From: Neoscytalidium dimidiatum
Lineage: Eukaryota; Ascomycota; Dothideomycetes; Botryosphaeriales; Botryosphaeriaceae
NCBI GenBank assembly: GCA_037367355.1
Contig: CM074700.1
Location: 434,001 to 498,000, forward strand
Reading direction: 5' to 3'
Length of the DNA stretch: 64,000 bases
Part shown: piece by piece, positions 33,401-46,102 of the stretch
How positions within the stretch are numbered: position 1 is the stretch's first letter
Layout of the letters: each line of letters opens with the position of its first letter
Translations under genes and position numbers: made by a program
Notes under the pieces: generated by a model
What the model saw: the letters and a program-made list of their open reading frames with translations, nothing else
Told to the model about the DNA's origin: nothing
Databases searched by the model: none

Positions 33401-35598
33401 GTTGCTCTTGTGAAAACGGACGGCACACCGAAAATAAGGAGGCTGGGAGCGTCCGTGCAGAGGCATCCAGCCGCTGATGGCAGCACTCACTTCCCGAAGC
33501 CGCGGGGCACGGCGCAGCATGGATTGAACAATAGTGCCTCACGTGTGGCTACCGAGGGGCAGCTGCGCGGCGTTGGATCAAGGCGGGACGGATGCCAGCG
33601 CGCTCACTAACTACTTAATAATGACGATGTTTCGAGGGCATGTTGACGCGCGAGGCTGGCGGACGCCAATGGGGCCCGGCGCCCCGCCACGCCGCTGCGG
33701 GACGCAGCTTGTTGGACATCGAGGCGATCTCTCTGCGACAGGCCAAATTTCCAGATGAAGACGATGCGCCGGCTCGCGGGGAAAGAGGATCTGTAGGCTA
33801 GCCGATGCGCTACTCCGTAGTCACACAAGGCCGGGCCAGGAACGGGCAGGAGAATTGAGAAGGGCGCAGATCGGCTCCGAAAGCCAACGAGAAGACGGGC
33901 GGCATGGCTGCAAATTCCACACTGGTGTTACGACTTGCCTGGCCTTGCGGGAAGCAAGCAGTGGCTTCGCAAATTGCTGTTTCACCGGCCGCCGTGCCAC
34001 CGCCCGGCGCGCCCGCGAGCGCCGAGACGCGCTTTTTCAGCTGCGATCCAGGTAAAGAAAAAAAAAGTCGCCGCAAACCCGTAAACTTTCCAGACGGTCC
34101 GGATCGCGCTGCAGCGGCTTCATGCAGAGCTGGCATCCGCGCACGCGAGCGGTGTGAGGTGGCTCCAGGGCAGTGCATAAGGCCGCTGCGCTGTCGTCGC
34201 AGGAGCGTCGTCAAGAAGTCAGCCTGGTCGCTTGCAATAAGAGCGCGCGCTCCGACCGTATACCGCCTTTTTCTGCGATAACCTGAGGCACGCCAGAAAT
34301 CGCGAAACGTCCGTGGCACGTGCAGCCGGCGGCGCGGAGGAGAGAGCTGGACCTACCAGTCGTCGCGGTGACGTTGGCGGCCTTGCACCTGGCGGGCGCC
34401 GGTCTAGCACGAAGTGGAGCTCGGGGAAGGCATCCGTCAAAAGAGCCTACCGTTCAACGTCAGCGAGCACAGCAGTGGACGCGGCCCTGGTCGGCCCCGT
34501 GTTGTTGATGGATTGGACGAGGCGCGCCGGCGTCCAGCGACAAAAGCAAAACGTAGCAAGACGCTAGAGGCGACTCATCGGCGGCGCTGTGGCGCGGCGC
34601 GCAAGAGCGAGCGAGGGAGGGGGGTGGGCCACACTGGGCAGGAGGCGTGCTGACTGTTGATCGCGCGGGACAAGGGCGCGGACAGGCATGCGGCGACCTG
34701 AGGGCTTGGGCTGGAGCAGGACAGAAGCAGGAGCAGGAGCAGGAGCCTGGCACCCGGCGAGCAAACGGCCACGGCCGCCCTGCCTCTGGCGGCGGCGACG
34801 GCGGCGGCAGCGGCGAGGCCCCGGGCTGGTGCGGGAGCAGACGAGGTACGTGTCGTGTGGTGCCTGTCAGGTCGCTCGCCGCAGCGGTTAGCGAGCGCTG
34901 AGCCTGAGCGGGGGCGCAACCCGGACGCGATTTGCTGCCGGGACGGTCACGGGGCCGCCCTCGAAGCCCCTCGCGACCGCGACGGGCAGGACGCATCGCG
35001 ACCGCGCAGCGCTGCTGGTGGTGTTGAAACGGCTGATCCGGCCGCGCGCGAGCGAGTGCATGGCTCTTACGGCGCTGAGCGACGCATCATACCGTTGCCC
35101 GGCAGCGCTAGCTAAGGGCCGCGGTATGGGTGTGGGGCGGGCGTGCATGGCCGTAAATTACGGACAGTGAGGCTTCGAGTGGCTGGTGTATTTCCCAGGA
35201 GCGAGGGCGAGGGCACATGAGGGCCCCCTCTTCCTAAAGCCGGGACCCGCCAACGCCGCCAAAACCTCCTCACGCTCGTCTCTTCTACGCTCAACCCCTC
35301 CTTCCCACCCACTTCGCCCACCCATCGCGGTCTGCCCACGCCGTCATTGCGTCGTGCCCCTCGCGACCTCACCCCTCTGCATCGAGCCGGCAACGCCACC
35401 GTCCGGCAGCCCTCAATCCAGACGAGAGACGGCCAGCTCGTCTCTGTCGCACCCACCTTGCCGTTCCATGATCCTGCACATACGGAATGCTCATCATCGA
35501 CAATACCTTCACGCTTTAAACCCCTCGCGCCAGTCGCCGAGCCGACGCTCGATCACCCTCGCCGCCATCCGTAGCTGAAGACACGACGCGCTGTCTCG
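30463..35598. other. 5.1-kb intergenic region between two divergent regulatory genes
   Basis: Lies between the start of the RasGEF (-) and the start of the C2H2 transcription factor (+). No family-level coding signal was found. A 244-codon minus-strand frame (31,815-32,549) and several frames near 33,800-34,400 lack domains and consistent codon use. Near 34,726-34,750 is a GCAGGA microsatellite. The last ~400 bp are C-rich, as in a leader. Long spaces like this upstream of regulatory genes often hold long leaders, upstream frames or non-coding RNA, but none can be shown from the sequence. Confidence 0.5.
34726..34750. repeat. GCAGGA microsatellite
   Basis: Short tandem GCAGGA/GCAGGAG repeat of about four units in non-coding DNA. 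Confidence 0.8.
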
Positions 35599-38209
35599 AT
35601 GCCAGCCGCCGCCATGACCCTGCTCGCCTCCGGCTCGCCTTCAACAGGCGGCCGCAAGCCTGCTGCCGCGCCCGAAAAGAAGTACAAATGCCAGTTCTGC
35701 AATCGCGCGTTCAGCAGGAGCGAGCACCGTAGTCGACACGAGAGATCGCGTAAGTATTTTGCGCCCGCACACAACAGCCGAGGAGGCAGGCAGATCGCCC
35801 CGCTGACACCTCATCACCGCAGACACGAAAGAACGCCCCTTCAAATGCCTCAAGTGCCGAAGCACCTTTGTCCGTCGCGACTTACTACTGCGACACGACC
35901 GCACCGTCCACGCGAAGGACGGTGGCGTGCCCCTCCACAGCGAGGTCAAGCGCCGCGCCGCCCCCAAGGCCAGCGACATCCCCGTCGCCGGGCCTTCCAA
36001 GCCCTCCATCGGACTCGACACTGCGACTCTCGAACAGATTGAAGCGAGCAGCGATGGCATGGTGGACATCGAGACAGCCGCCATGCTGGTCACCGACTTC
36101 CACCACAAGGCGATGGCCAGCCAGGAGCCCGAGTCTGCGATCGATGCACCAGAAACGGTCATATCGCCTCACGGTCCCGCGCTCCTCGAGCCTTCGGTCG
36201 GATACCCCTCCGGCCCGGTGTCGCTCCCTCAGATGCCTATGTGGGACTCCATGCTGCCGCATCCGGTCGAGGGAGGCAAGTCGCACTCAGTCACCTCGAG
36301 CATGTCGGGTTCTCAAGATTCGCATATGACCTTCAACAGCGTCGGCGCACAAGGACATCCGAACCAGTTGGCTCCCATCATGGAACGTCAGTCGTCTTCC
36401 AATGATGGGCTCGCTCCGTCGTTCCCGTCCCTGCAGAGTTCTCTCCAGGGATCCGGGCTCGCCACCCCCGGTGCCTTGTCGCCCTACCCGTTGATGGGCC
36501 CTGTGTCCCCTGTTGACTATCGCCGCTCCCCCGGTCCCAGCCAGGCGCTGACGATGGCGAAGGCTCCCCAGATTGAGTCAGAAGAATCCTGCGGCAAGAT
36601 TCTGGACAATATCAAGCGTTGCGACAGCGAAGGCATCTTGCTGGATACCTTCCAATTGCCAAGCGTCGCCCTCCTCAATCGGTACTTGTCGACGTACTTC
36701 AACTTGTTCCACCACCATCTGCCATTCCTTCATCCTGCATCATATGACCCGACCGAGGTATCTGCGCCGTTGCTTCTTGCAGTGCTTTCTATCGGTGCTC
36801 TGTACACGTTCGATCAGGATCAGGCATACATGTTGCACATTGGTGCGAAGGTGCTCGTCAATCAATTCCTGCAAAACAAGGAGAACTTCAGTTCGCGGAA
36901 GTGCCCTCTTTGGCTCATGCAAGCGACCCTTCTCAACATGATTTTCGCCTCGTGGAGTGGCGACCCGAAGGGACTGGAATGGGCCTGCTCGATCAAGAGT
37001 TTACTTGCCAACATGGTTGCCGGCAACCGTTACGAGCTAAAGCTTCGTACTGAAGCTCGCGATGGCGCTCAGCCCACGCATGAGGAGTGGATCGAAGATG
37101 AGCAGTGCCGTCGTACTTACTACGCCGTGTACATCTTCTTTGGTCTGCTCACCATGACGTACAATCACACGCCAGCCATCAGCTTCAACGAGTTCGACAC
37201 TCTGGAACTACCCTCTTCCGAGACCCTCTGGAACGTGGATCCGTCCGATGATGAATCGTGGCGGGAAAACCTGGCTGCTTCGAACGTTATCACTTTCCGC
37301 CAGGCCCACGACAACCTCTTCCAGGGAGAGTCTGCTCGCTACAGTGCATTCGCCACACGTGTCATGATCAATGCGCTGTTCTTAGAGGTATGGTACCACA
37401 AGCGCAGCCCAGAGGCGCTCCAAGACGTTGTCACGGAGTACAAGCTTCGCCTCGCTCTCGAGACTTGGGAGAAGTCGCTCGAAATTTGCGAGCCAGAGAC
37501 CGTGGTCGTGAAGCTGAGTGCCCCTCACAAAGGACATCCGCTCATCTTCAACGCTATGGCAATGTATCGCAACACTCGCGCACGCCTGTTGGTGGATCTG
37601 AAATCTGTTCAGGAAGCACTGCGCTACCATGACTCGTACGAGGTCGCAGCCTCCATGACCAACGCTCGGGACAAGGTGAAGCGATCTCAAGAGATGATCA
37701 AGGTCATTGAAGAATGTTTCGACTGCATAGAGGTTGCAGCCGTCCAGGGCATCCGCTGGGTTGCTCGGACTTCAGCAACCAACTGGAGTATTGAGCACCC
37801 CCTTTGTGGCATGGACTTGATGGTCATCCTTACGCTTTGGCTCTATCGCCTGGAACATGACGAGGAGCCGGCCACTGAGGATGAACTCGCCATGTATAAC
37901 AAGCTTCGGAATCTGTTCGATGATGATTCCGTGGATGTTTACGGCTCCAAGTTGAGCTCGACCGTTGCGCGTCTCTGGGGCAGCATGATTGACGAAGTCG
38001 TCGTCTGGGGGTAAGTGAAGTTCATATCGCAGCAAGAAAATACATGCTAACAGTTTTGCAGCATTACCAAACTGATGGGCGAAGCATTCAAGCTCCACTC
38101 TCAAGCTCTCGTTGGCTATGAGGATGCTATGTCATCTCGCTCGGGTTCTCCTACTCCCTCGATACCCACTCAGCCTGTTCAGGTCCTTGAGATGCAAACG
38201 GCGTATTAG
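35599..38209 (+). CDS. C2H2 transcription factor with fungal-specific transcription factor domain
   Basis: Three exons: 35,599-35,749, 35,823-38,010 and 38,062-38,209, with introns of 73 and 51 bp (GTAAGT donors; the second has a GCTAAC branch site); 828 residues in one frame. Two classical C2H2 fingers lie at about 27-82: KYKCQFCNRAFSRSEHRSRH and then PFKCLKCRSTFVRRDLLLRH, interrupted by intron 1 at the ERSHTKERP linker. Residues about 100-330 are Ser/Pro-rich. From about 330 onward comes a helical region of the fungal transcription factor middle homology type (SVALLNRYLSTYFNLFHHHLPFLHP is a classic start), which usually follows Zn2Cys6 clusters but occurs with C2H2 pairs in one group of filamentous-fungal regulators. 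It is a nuclear DNA-binding regulator; the target genes cannot be inferred. The start at 35,599 is preferred over the next ATG at 35,614 only because it is first. Confidence 0.88.
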
Positions 38210-39902
38210 GGGGTCTGCTTTTCATAATGATTTTCATGACATGTTTCTCGTTTTTTCTTTCACCCGATTTTCGCGTTTCTCTTCTGCACCTAGATTGGCC
38301 GCTTTTCTTTCTTCTCTTTTTTAACGTCATCTCCTCTCTGCTTTTCTGGTAATGGGCATGGTTGAGAGCTTGCTTGTTCTGCTGTTAATGGTTTCATGGC
38401 TTACTCTGGTTCTTGCATTTAGGTTCTGCATATTGTGGAGCGTCTTTATACCGTCCTCTTTTTTCCTTTACTCTCAGAGATACCGTGGTTAATTTGTTTC
38501 AAAACTGGGGGACTTCGGCGAACACTGGTTGGGTTGGGCTGGCTTGGCTTAGGTGTGGGCTTGTCTATACACCTCCGAGCTCAGGCTCATCGTTTCCTAT
38601 CTCTCTTTCCTCTCTTACCTTCTGATACCTCTCTTGTCACGTTCCTGGCAGGCGGCACATTTTGCTGGCTGGCCCCACGCATGTGTTGTGCTCCTTCTCC
38701 CCCGGTTTTGTTTGGCTTACGCATGTCTACGGCACCACTCTATAATACCACAGTTCCACCCTCATCGTTTGCTTTCGGTGTCATTCTTTCGTTTTCCAAT
38801 ATACCATGTTCAACGTTCTACTGGTTTTCTGTTGATTGTCTTCGCTGAGTATCTTTAGCTGCGCACCGTCTCTCCTGAAGCTCTGGAAATGGGCAGCGGT
38901 AGAGGCGATGCTATGGTTGTCAGATGCTACTGCCTTCTTTTCTGTATAATTATGTGATAAAATTGCTTTTGCTCTCGCCCAGACAAAGATCCGTACATGA
39001 CAAATCGTGATGCTGAGATCCCGCCAGTGTCTGAGTCTGGCTGGCCGACGGAGCGCTCTCGAACATAACGAGAATAGGAGAAGGTGCGTTGCTCAAGGTG
39101 ATACAACGGAGCAGTGCGAAATATTGGATCGGGCAAGCCGACGTGAAAGGCTTGCGGCGGTGGAAAAAGTCAAAAGCGTGCTCGAATTATTCCCCGCCAA
39201 CCGCAACATCTGGCGCCACACATCTCTCTTGACGTCAGTATGTGCATCAGATGCAGCAGACAAGATGTTGCAGAGCCATGGTTCTCTTAGCCGTAGCCGC
39301 CGGTTCCTGCAGCGTTTTAGGTACGGTACAACGGCGGCCATGCTGCATCCCTGGCCGGCCGGGGCCTGTAAGAGATTAGTATCCGGCTGCTCGACTGTGA
39401 CGACACTTTTAATCCGTAGTCAAATGCGACGCTCTCGAGCGCACGATGGGAGGGAGGTCACAGAGATTTTGGGTGTATTGGGCCATAATTAGACACGAGA
39501 AGGATGGGGGCGGTACACCAAAGCGGCAAGGCGTTGCTGGGCCGGATGTGAATGCCAAGCGTGTTTGGGCGGTGGCCGGCACGCCCCTGCCTCGCGCAAT
39601 GCAATTCCATGCGGGCGCTCCACAGCAAACACCCACCGAGCCTCACCCTCCACCACCTCTCGTCGATCGCTCCGCGACTCGCCGCACCTTTCCATTCACT
39701 GCCGCATCGCTACACCTACATTCGTTCGCTGCACCCGCCGTATCCGCCCTGCGTGCTGCGTGCTGCCGCCGCTCCCTCCGCGCCACCTCCCAGTCTCGCA
39801 ACCTCGTCGCTCCGTCTCGCCGCAATTACTCTCTGTCCCGCCTCCAACCCTAGACCTACACCTACGTCTTGACATCTACGTTCATACGTTGTCGCCGTCG
39901 CC
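38210..39902. other. Intergenic region, transcription factor 3' end to chs7 leader
   Basis: A T-rich 3' untranslated-like stretch runs to about 38,960; the last ~350 bp before 39,903 are CA/CT-rich, as in a leader. Open frames on both strands show no family features. Confidence 0.5.
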
Positions 39903-41029
39903 ATGGGTTTCGGCGACTTCGATTCGATATGCGAGAAGGCGCCCATCCCACTATGCTCCCTGGTCGGACCGCCGTCTGCGCTGTCGTCAAGCGGCACTGG
40001 CATCCAGGCCTCATGCTATGCGCGGTCGATTGAGCTGGCCAATACCATGATCTTCGAGACGGCTGCTGATTTCATGCACATTCTTGCTCTCATCATGACT
40101 GTTATCATGATCGTCCATGTGCGCTCCAAGTTCACCGCCGTAGGTATGTAATGCGAAACACCCAAAACATCATTACCAGCCAGGATGGCGTCTGGTGGAG
40201 AAAAAAAAAAAAAACTGACGAGATCAATACAGGCCGCAAAGAAATCACTACATTCTTCTACATCTTCATGGTCCTGACCATTTTCTCCTTGTTGCTTGAT
40301 GCAGGTGTCGTGCCACCCGGCAGCGGCGCATTCCCATACTTCGCCGCAGCCCAGAATGGCTTGTCGTCTGCTCTATGCATCTGCCTGCTGATCAATGGCT
40401 TTGTCGGTTTCCAGCTGTACGAGGATGGGACAACCCTTTCGGTCTGGCTGCTGCGCCTGTGTTCCATCGGCATGTTCATCATTTCGGGCGCCGTGTCGCT
40501 CTTGACGTTCAAGGGTTGGGCCGGTTTGGGCCCCGAGAACACCGTCGGCCTGTTTGTCGTGCTCTACCTCTTCAATGCCATTTTCCTGTTTGTCTATATC
40601 GTCATGCAGATCCTGTTGGTCGTCAACACGCTGCAGGACCGCTGGCCGCTGGGACACATCATCTTCGGCGTGTTCTTCTTCGTCATCGGCCAGGTTATCC
40701 TCTACGTCTTCAGCGACACTATCTGCGACAAGGCTGCACACTACTTGGATGGACTTTTCTTTGCTACCATCTGCAACCTCCTCGGTGTAATGATGGTTTA
40801 CAAGGTGCGTGATTGCTGAACGAATGCCTCTCCTGCAAATGCTAACAATTCACAACAGTACTGGGACTCTATCACCAAGGAAGATCTCGAGTTCAGCGTC
40901 GGCGTCAAGGCCCATACCTGGGAAGTCAAGGAACTGCTGCACGAAGAGGACCGCAAGACCGGCTATTTCGAGTCGGACTATGCAAGCGTCTACCAGCCCG
41001 GAAGCCGCTACTCTCATGCCGGTTACTAA
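39903..41029 (+). CDS. chs7: Chitin synthase export chaperone Chs7
   Basis: Three exons: 39,903-40,143, 40,233-40,804 and 40,859-41,029, with introns of 89 and 54 bp (the second with GCTAAC); 327 residues, the usual Chs7 length. The N-terminus [20 protein letters not shown] and the segment [15 protein letters not shown] are hallmark Chs7 sequences; [29 protein letters not shown] and [15 protein letters not shown] follow in order. The hydropathy pattern gives about seven membrane helices. Chs7 sits in the ER membrane and is needed for folding and exit of a chitin synthase (Chs3 in yeast), so it sets chitin delivery to the growing tip and septum. The C-terminus after [13 protein letters not shown] is a short charged tail, slightly variable between species. 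Intron 1 contains a 15-base poly-A. The gene is intact. Confidence 0.96.
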
Positions 41030-44000
41030 AACCGTGCCCATGAGGCGCTCACGGCTGCCTGTTCTTCTTCACAATTTCATTTTACGACGCTACCTACTTC
41101 GGGATCTGAGGACGTGCATGATAGGGAGTTTTTGGCGCGCAACGAGATACCTCAGTTTTTCATCCCTTACTTTTCGACGAGCCACGAACGGCGCGCTTCT
41201 ACTACCAGCTTCCCTACCATAACTTTCCACGGCAAAAGTTTCAATAGGAAGACATCAATATCGGGTTCTTCGGGAAACGGATAGATCTGGGGAAGATGCC
41301 TATTCAGGTTTTTTTTTTTCTGGCCATCTTCTGGGATCACTGGCGATTTGCCCGAGAAGGAATGGGGGAATACCTTTTCCAACTCTAAATTCTTTTGCAC
41401 CATATGCGTTGAGTTTTTTGTACAGCATGAGCAGTATCATAGTTCGTAGTAATAGAAGGGTGGACAGCGAATAATAGCTGCACTCTGAGCTTTTTCCAAG
41501 TTTGGTAATTGTTGGACCTTTTTTTTCTAAAAAAAAAAAAAAACCAGACGCCCGTCCCACTTCTCCCTTCTCTCAAATCATCTCTGAAGATATCGAGTCT
41601 CTGATCGTGCGAACCGGACCCTGATTACGTCAGCGGTGGGGGCTCATTCTTTCTGGGTGGTTTTTAGCCTTCTCAGTTTCTGCGTCGGTGCCTGTTTCGC
41701 AAGGGTATCAGGAGGCGAGCAATCCGTGGCTGCCGCTGCCGCTGCCGCTATCGTGCCTGTCTCGGGCCACGTGTAGAGAGGGGGCCCATCTGTGATGGGA
41801 CAGCCGCTGCTTGCTTCTTAACTTCATTTTTATTTTTGTTTTCTGCAAGCTGTCACTTTTAGGTACGATAGGGTTTGACTGGTGCTGGTGGTGACTTGGG
41901 AGCGTATTGCAGCGATCAGCTCGCTCTTGATTTCTTCACCCCAGCACGATTTCGGAATGAGGAGGGCGGGGTGGGGGACAATATCGCGGTGTTCACAGGT
42001 TAGACGCTTTCCGTTCTCTTACAAGCTCGAGGTTTGGCTTGAACCTAAGCGTGGGAATGGCGGGAATGCTCTTTTCTTACCCTCCCTGTGGTGGACAGGC
42101 CTCTTTCCTCCCCCCCGGGCAGGGTTCGCCGCGACGAAGGGAAAGGGTCTTCTCCAGACGTGGGGTGGTCACTTTTTGGGCAGCGGTGCGCCTTGCGCCG
42201 GGGTCCGGCCTGTCGAAAGATAGCCACTTACGGTAAGTGGGCTGATTTTTTTTTTTCTGTGCCTCTGCTATCCGGTAGCGTCCGGGAAGAGAGGGGGTGT
42301 TTGGGGGGGCCACGGGGACGGGAGGCGTTCGCGGGGCGCGCCGGATCGCAAGGCTAGTTTGTTGGAGTGGAAGAAGGAATGAGGCGGGAAATTAGGTTGA
42401 AGGGCCGACTTATGAGGCTCGTTGTGTCGGCCTGAAACGGGCGGGTGGTATCTTCTGACGTAGGAGGGGATTTGGGTTGGTAACGGGTTGAACGAGGCGA
42501 GTGAGTTGCTGTGTGAGTGGGAGGGCTTCAGTGAAGATTGTTGAAGATCAAAGGCCGCACATAGTATTGACCTAATTGAGAGAGGCCTAATTAGGCTTAG
42601 TTCTACCCCTGTGTACAATAGACTCCGCTAGTTGTCATGCTCCTAAGAGATTCAATCTATCATGGTTTTCAAGAAAGATTGGAGTCGGAGTGGTACGGAC
42701 TGAGACGGTAAGTGGAGATGACGAGAGGAAAGTATGACTTTTTTGTGCATTTTTTAAAACCCTAGCACATTTACGGCATGGCTCGCAATTTCTCACAGGG
42801 CCTGAAAGTAGACGGCACTGTCAGCTTTTCCATGCAGTCGCAGATGAGCCGCACAGCAGCTTTATACGGATAACCTTTCCAAAAGAGCCGTATTCCATAG
42901 AATCTTAGCATATTGTGTATTGCTATTTACATTTTTCACTACAAGGGAGTTTTGCACGAATTTCTGGGTCGCTATTTGGCAACACCGTATTGATTCATAT
43001 TGCCAGGAATTGACTCTGAATGTTTATCAGTTCAACTCGATAGCTTCTCCTGAGGAACACCGAACGGCCAGCATGCCATGAGATCTACTGGTGGGTACTG
43101 TCCAACGTATGGCCATCTACTGTACGTAGCCGCGCGTCAGCCGTGGCCGTGCATTTCTCTGGGAATTTGTGCGGGAAGTAAGCAGCAAATCCTTTGGCCA
43201 GCTGCTAAATCTTCTCTGGATTAGTCGTCTCCGTCTGAGCAAATTAAACTAGGCTGTGAGCTGTGATTCAGCCAACTCGGTTAAAGATCTAACATGCAGC
43301 GTTGGGGTCGAGCGATCAATCCTCGCACGTGAAGCGCTCTTTACACGCAGTTGCAAAATTCAGCCTCGCTGATGCACAGGTATTTGAAGTGCTCTGCCTG
43401 ACTTCTATCGCAGCTCTGGATACGTGTTTTACTTCAGGTAATTCGCCCAGTTCAAAGACTGCGTGGAAACTGCTGTCGTTCACCCCCTGCTGTTGCCAGA
43501 AGACAGACGGCTCTATTGCCAACCTACACATGAAACTTTAATCACGCTTGGATATTGGAGCATCCTGTAAGGTGAATGATCTTAGCTTTCTGTCTTCTTT
43601 TAATCTCTAAATGTTCTTTATTAACATGAGCGTAGAGATCTGCGTAATGTTCATATCTACGAGGACCAGCCGCAATAGCACCTTTCGCTCACTCTAGCCG
43701 GACGCAAACATGACATGAACTTCTCGTAGTTCCTGGGCACATTGAGGAAGTCTACAGGATTCTTTTCGAGGATGCCCTGAACATCCCCTCGCCCTGTAAG
43801 TTGAATAATGGACAGTTGCCAGATACGTAGCTGACGCTCAAATAAGACAAACTTCAGAGGATGCTACCGAAAGAAAGCTGTCTACGAAAATTGGAAACTT
43901 TTGCCAAAATAAGAGCTCGTCAGAGCTCCCAAAGAGAGGTAGAAAAGAAATCCGGTACGCTCGGTTGTGCGGAGAGCAAGCCAAGTTTGTCACACGCACG

Positions 44001-45067
44001 ATGTGCAACCTTCAGACTCACATTCTGGGTGAGTTCCGCGCATTCCACCGAAGAGATGTGGCCAACCCTTTGTTGCTGGAAACAAGGTCACTGCCTCCGT
44101 CTGCGCATTTCGAGAGTTGTGAAGAAACACCAATAGGATACTTTAACGGCGGCTCTGCCTCGGAAAGCAGCAGACCATCGGATGCTTCTGACCACACAGA
44201 CCTCCATGAAGGGCCGCTGCCCGTTCCTGATCACAGTACTTCCATAACAGGGGTGACTGAGGGGAACCAGAGCGGCTGTTACGAAAACAATAAGAGCACA
44301 GTTTCGTACGGAATAAAGGGGACATACCATTCGATTCTTTACAAGCGATGAACACGACTTTCATTTCTCATTTGATGATCGCCGCTTAAGTTTGGATCAT
44401 GGCTTTTGTAAATACGAGCATTGAAGGAATAACTCAGAATCTTACCAATATGACAAGCTTTAGTAGTTAGTGCATTGTACTGCTTCTGGGTTCTCAAAAG
44501 AACCACGAAATGACATCTTGATCTGCAACACTTTAGTTTCTCCAGTACTCAGTGCTCTGAAGTACGTAAATGATCTGACTGCTCTCAACTGCCCCGGTTG
44601 CCCGCATGGCTGAAATGATGTGACACATCTAAAAGGAAAATACATAAGACAATAATGTGCTTTGGGACAGTTCCAGCATGTGAATCACTACGGCTTTCCC
44701 ATTTCTGTGAAATCCGCATTGAGTTAGTGGTATGCGAGTCGACGTGTTGATCAGGTCTGGTGCTGTTCCCCGCTGTGGCGTATTTGACCGGTATCAGCCT
44801 TGTTGATAAGGCGTCTGGTATTACGTGAAGGGATGGGATAGGTGCTGACATAGCGTGCTTTGACTGGCTCATGTTTCAGCTCGTTGCAAGGCTGAAGCTC
44901 CTACACAGATATATAGAGACACTGTCAGAGAAACATAAGATTCAGATGTGCGTTTTACTTGGTGCCTGTGTTCCCTCCAGGACTGAGCATCACGCGCTTG
45001 CTCAACTTCACGGATATCCACTGTCCCCAGGGTATTCCTTTCTTGAAGAGGAGACTTGCACATCAGA
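41030..45067. other. Gene-poor transition from core to accessory region
   Basis: Four kilobases without a supported gene. 41,030-42,600 holds a poly-T/poly-A stretch near 41,520-41,545 and G-rich tracts. From 42,700 base composition falls and short frames dominate. Two overlapping plus-strand frames at 43,861-44,351 have a faintly protein-like second half (IGYFNGGSASESSRPSD) but no recognisable domain; they may be a decayed gene end. Confidence 0.4.
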
Positions 45068-45665
45068 ATGGATCCCATGAGCATCGTCGCCATCGTGGGA
45101 ACCTGCCTCACGATCTTCAAGACCATAGGCAAATGGCTTAAGCGACACATGAACCACGTCTACAAGCGCGATCGCAGGACTTTGAAGAACCTCCGCAGCT
45201 ACTTGCAACTGCATCGAGGCAAGTGCACAGACGTGCTATGTGAGCGTATCACTAATCCTTTTGGGACAGGAGGCCACGTTCCGGATCACATCGTGAGCAT
45301 GGTTGACCACGTCAAAAGACAAAAGGCTACGAGGTGGATGGACGTTCCAGGAGCGAGATCTATAATCCAATCGGCGGAAGCTGAAGATGATGGCGATTAC
45401 CTTACGCTTCTGGAAGATACCGATGATGAGGATGATTTCGATGAATATGTGCAGTTCAACGACGACAACGACGACGACGAAGAAGAAGGGGTTGATGAAA
45501 TAAAAAGCTGCGGAGAGGAGTCTGAAGAGTTCGATAATGAAGAAGATGAGATGTATGTATGAGGATGATGAAGATGGGGAAGATGACGACAACTGCGAAG
45601 GGGACGAGTATGGTAGCAATGATGATTGTGAAGATGAATCTTCTTCCGGTGATGACTGGGAGTAG
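45068..45665 (+). pseudogene. Frameshifted gene for a small acidic protein with NLR-like start
   Basis: From the ATG at 45,068 a frame of 164 codons begins MDPMSIVAIVGTCLTIFKTI, a style of N-terminus common in fungal STAND/HET-associated proteins, continues through a basic helical part (KRHMNHVYKRDRRTLKNL) and then becomes strongly acidic. It stops at 45,560-45,562, but in the +1 frame the acidic coding continues at once (YEDDEDGEDDDNCEGDEYG) to a natural stop at 45,663-45,665. The break coincides with a direct TATGTATG, so a 4-bp duplication explains the shift. GTATGT at the same place could also be read as a 5' splice site, but no acceptor restores the acidic frame. The full acidic tail would be about 80 residues of Asp/Glu. 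No function is known to me. If translation ends at the first stop, a shorter acidic protein could still be made. Confidence 0.5.
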
Positions 45666-46102
45666 TGCCCGGGAAATGGGCCTTTTGATGCTGAGTTTTT
45701 ACCATTGTGTTTCTCGAATCATATCCGTGGGCTGGCTTGCGCGCAGAATAGCTTGGGAGAACATTCATCGAATAGCCTTTGCAATCATTGTTCATTTCTC
45801 GAATGACAGGTCACATAGTTTTGATGACGTGAGAGCATGGCTGCGACAAGTCAGATACGACCATGTTCCCGCACGGATGTTCTGCGCAGATGTGAGCTTC
45901 AGCCCCGTGAGTCACAAACAGCCTTAAATGCACTATCCACTTTTAACCGAAGATACTCAAAGCGGGCGTTTTTGTATATATCAGGCAAGATCTCATATAA
46001 TCGGCTCAATAAGATGTAAAGTTACATACACTCGATAACTAATTTGTGCATGAGAGAGTACTCGGTGTAATACCACGCGGCCTTCGCCAATTGCGTCGGT
46101 GA

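Noticed and set aside
33810..34319. 169-codon minus-strand frame in the intergenic desert
   Set aside because: Arg/Ala/Ser-rich with no domain, and overlapping frames of similar length exist on the plus strand.
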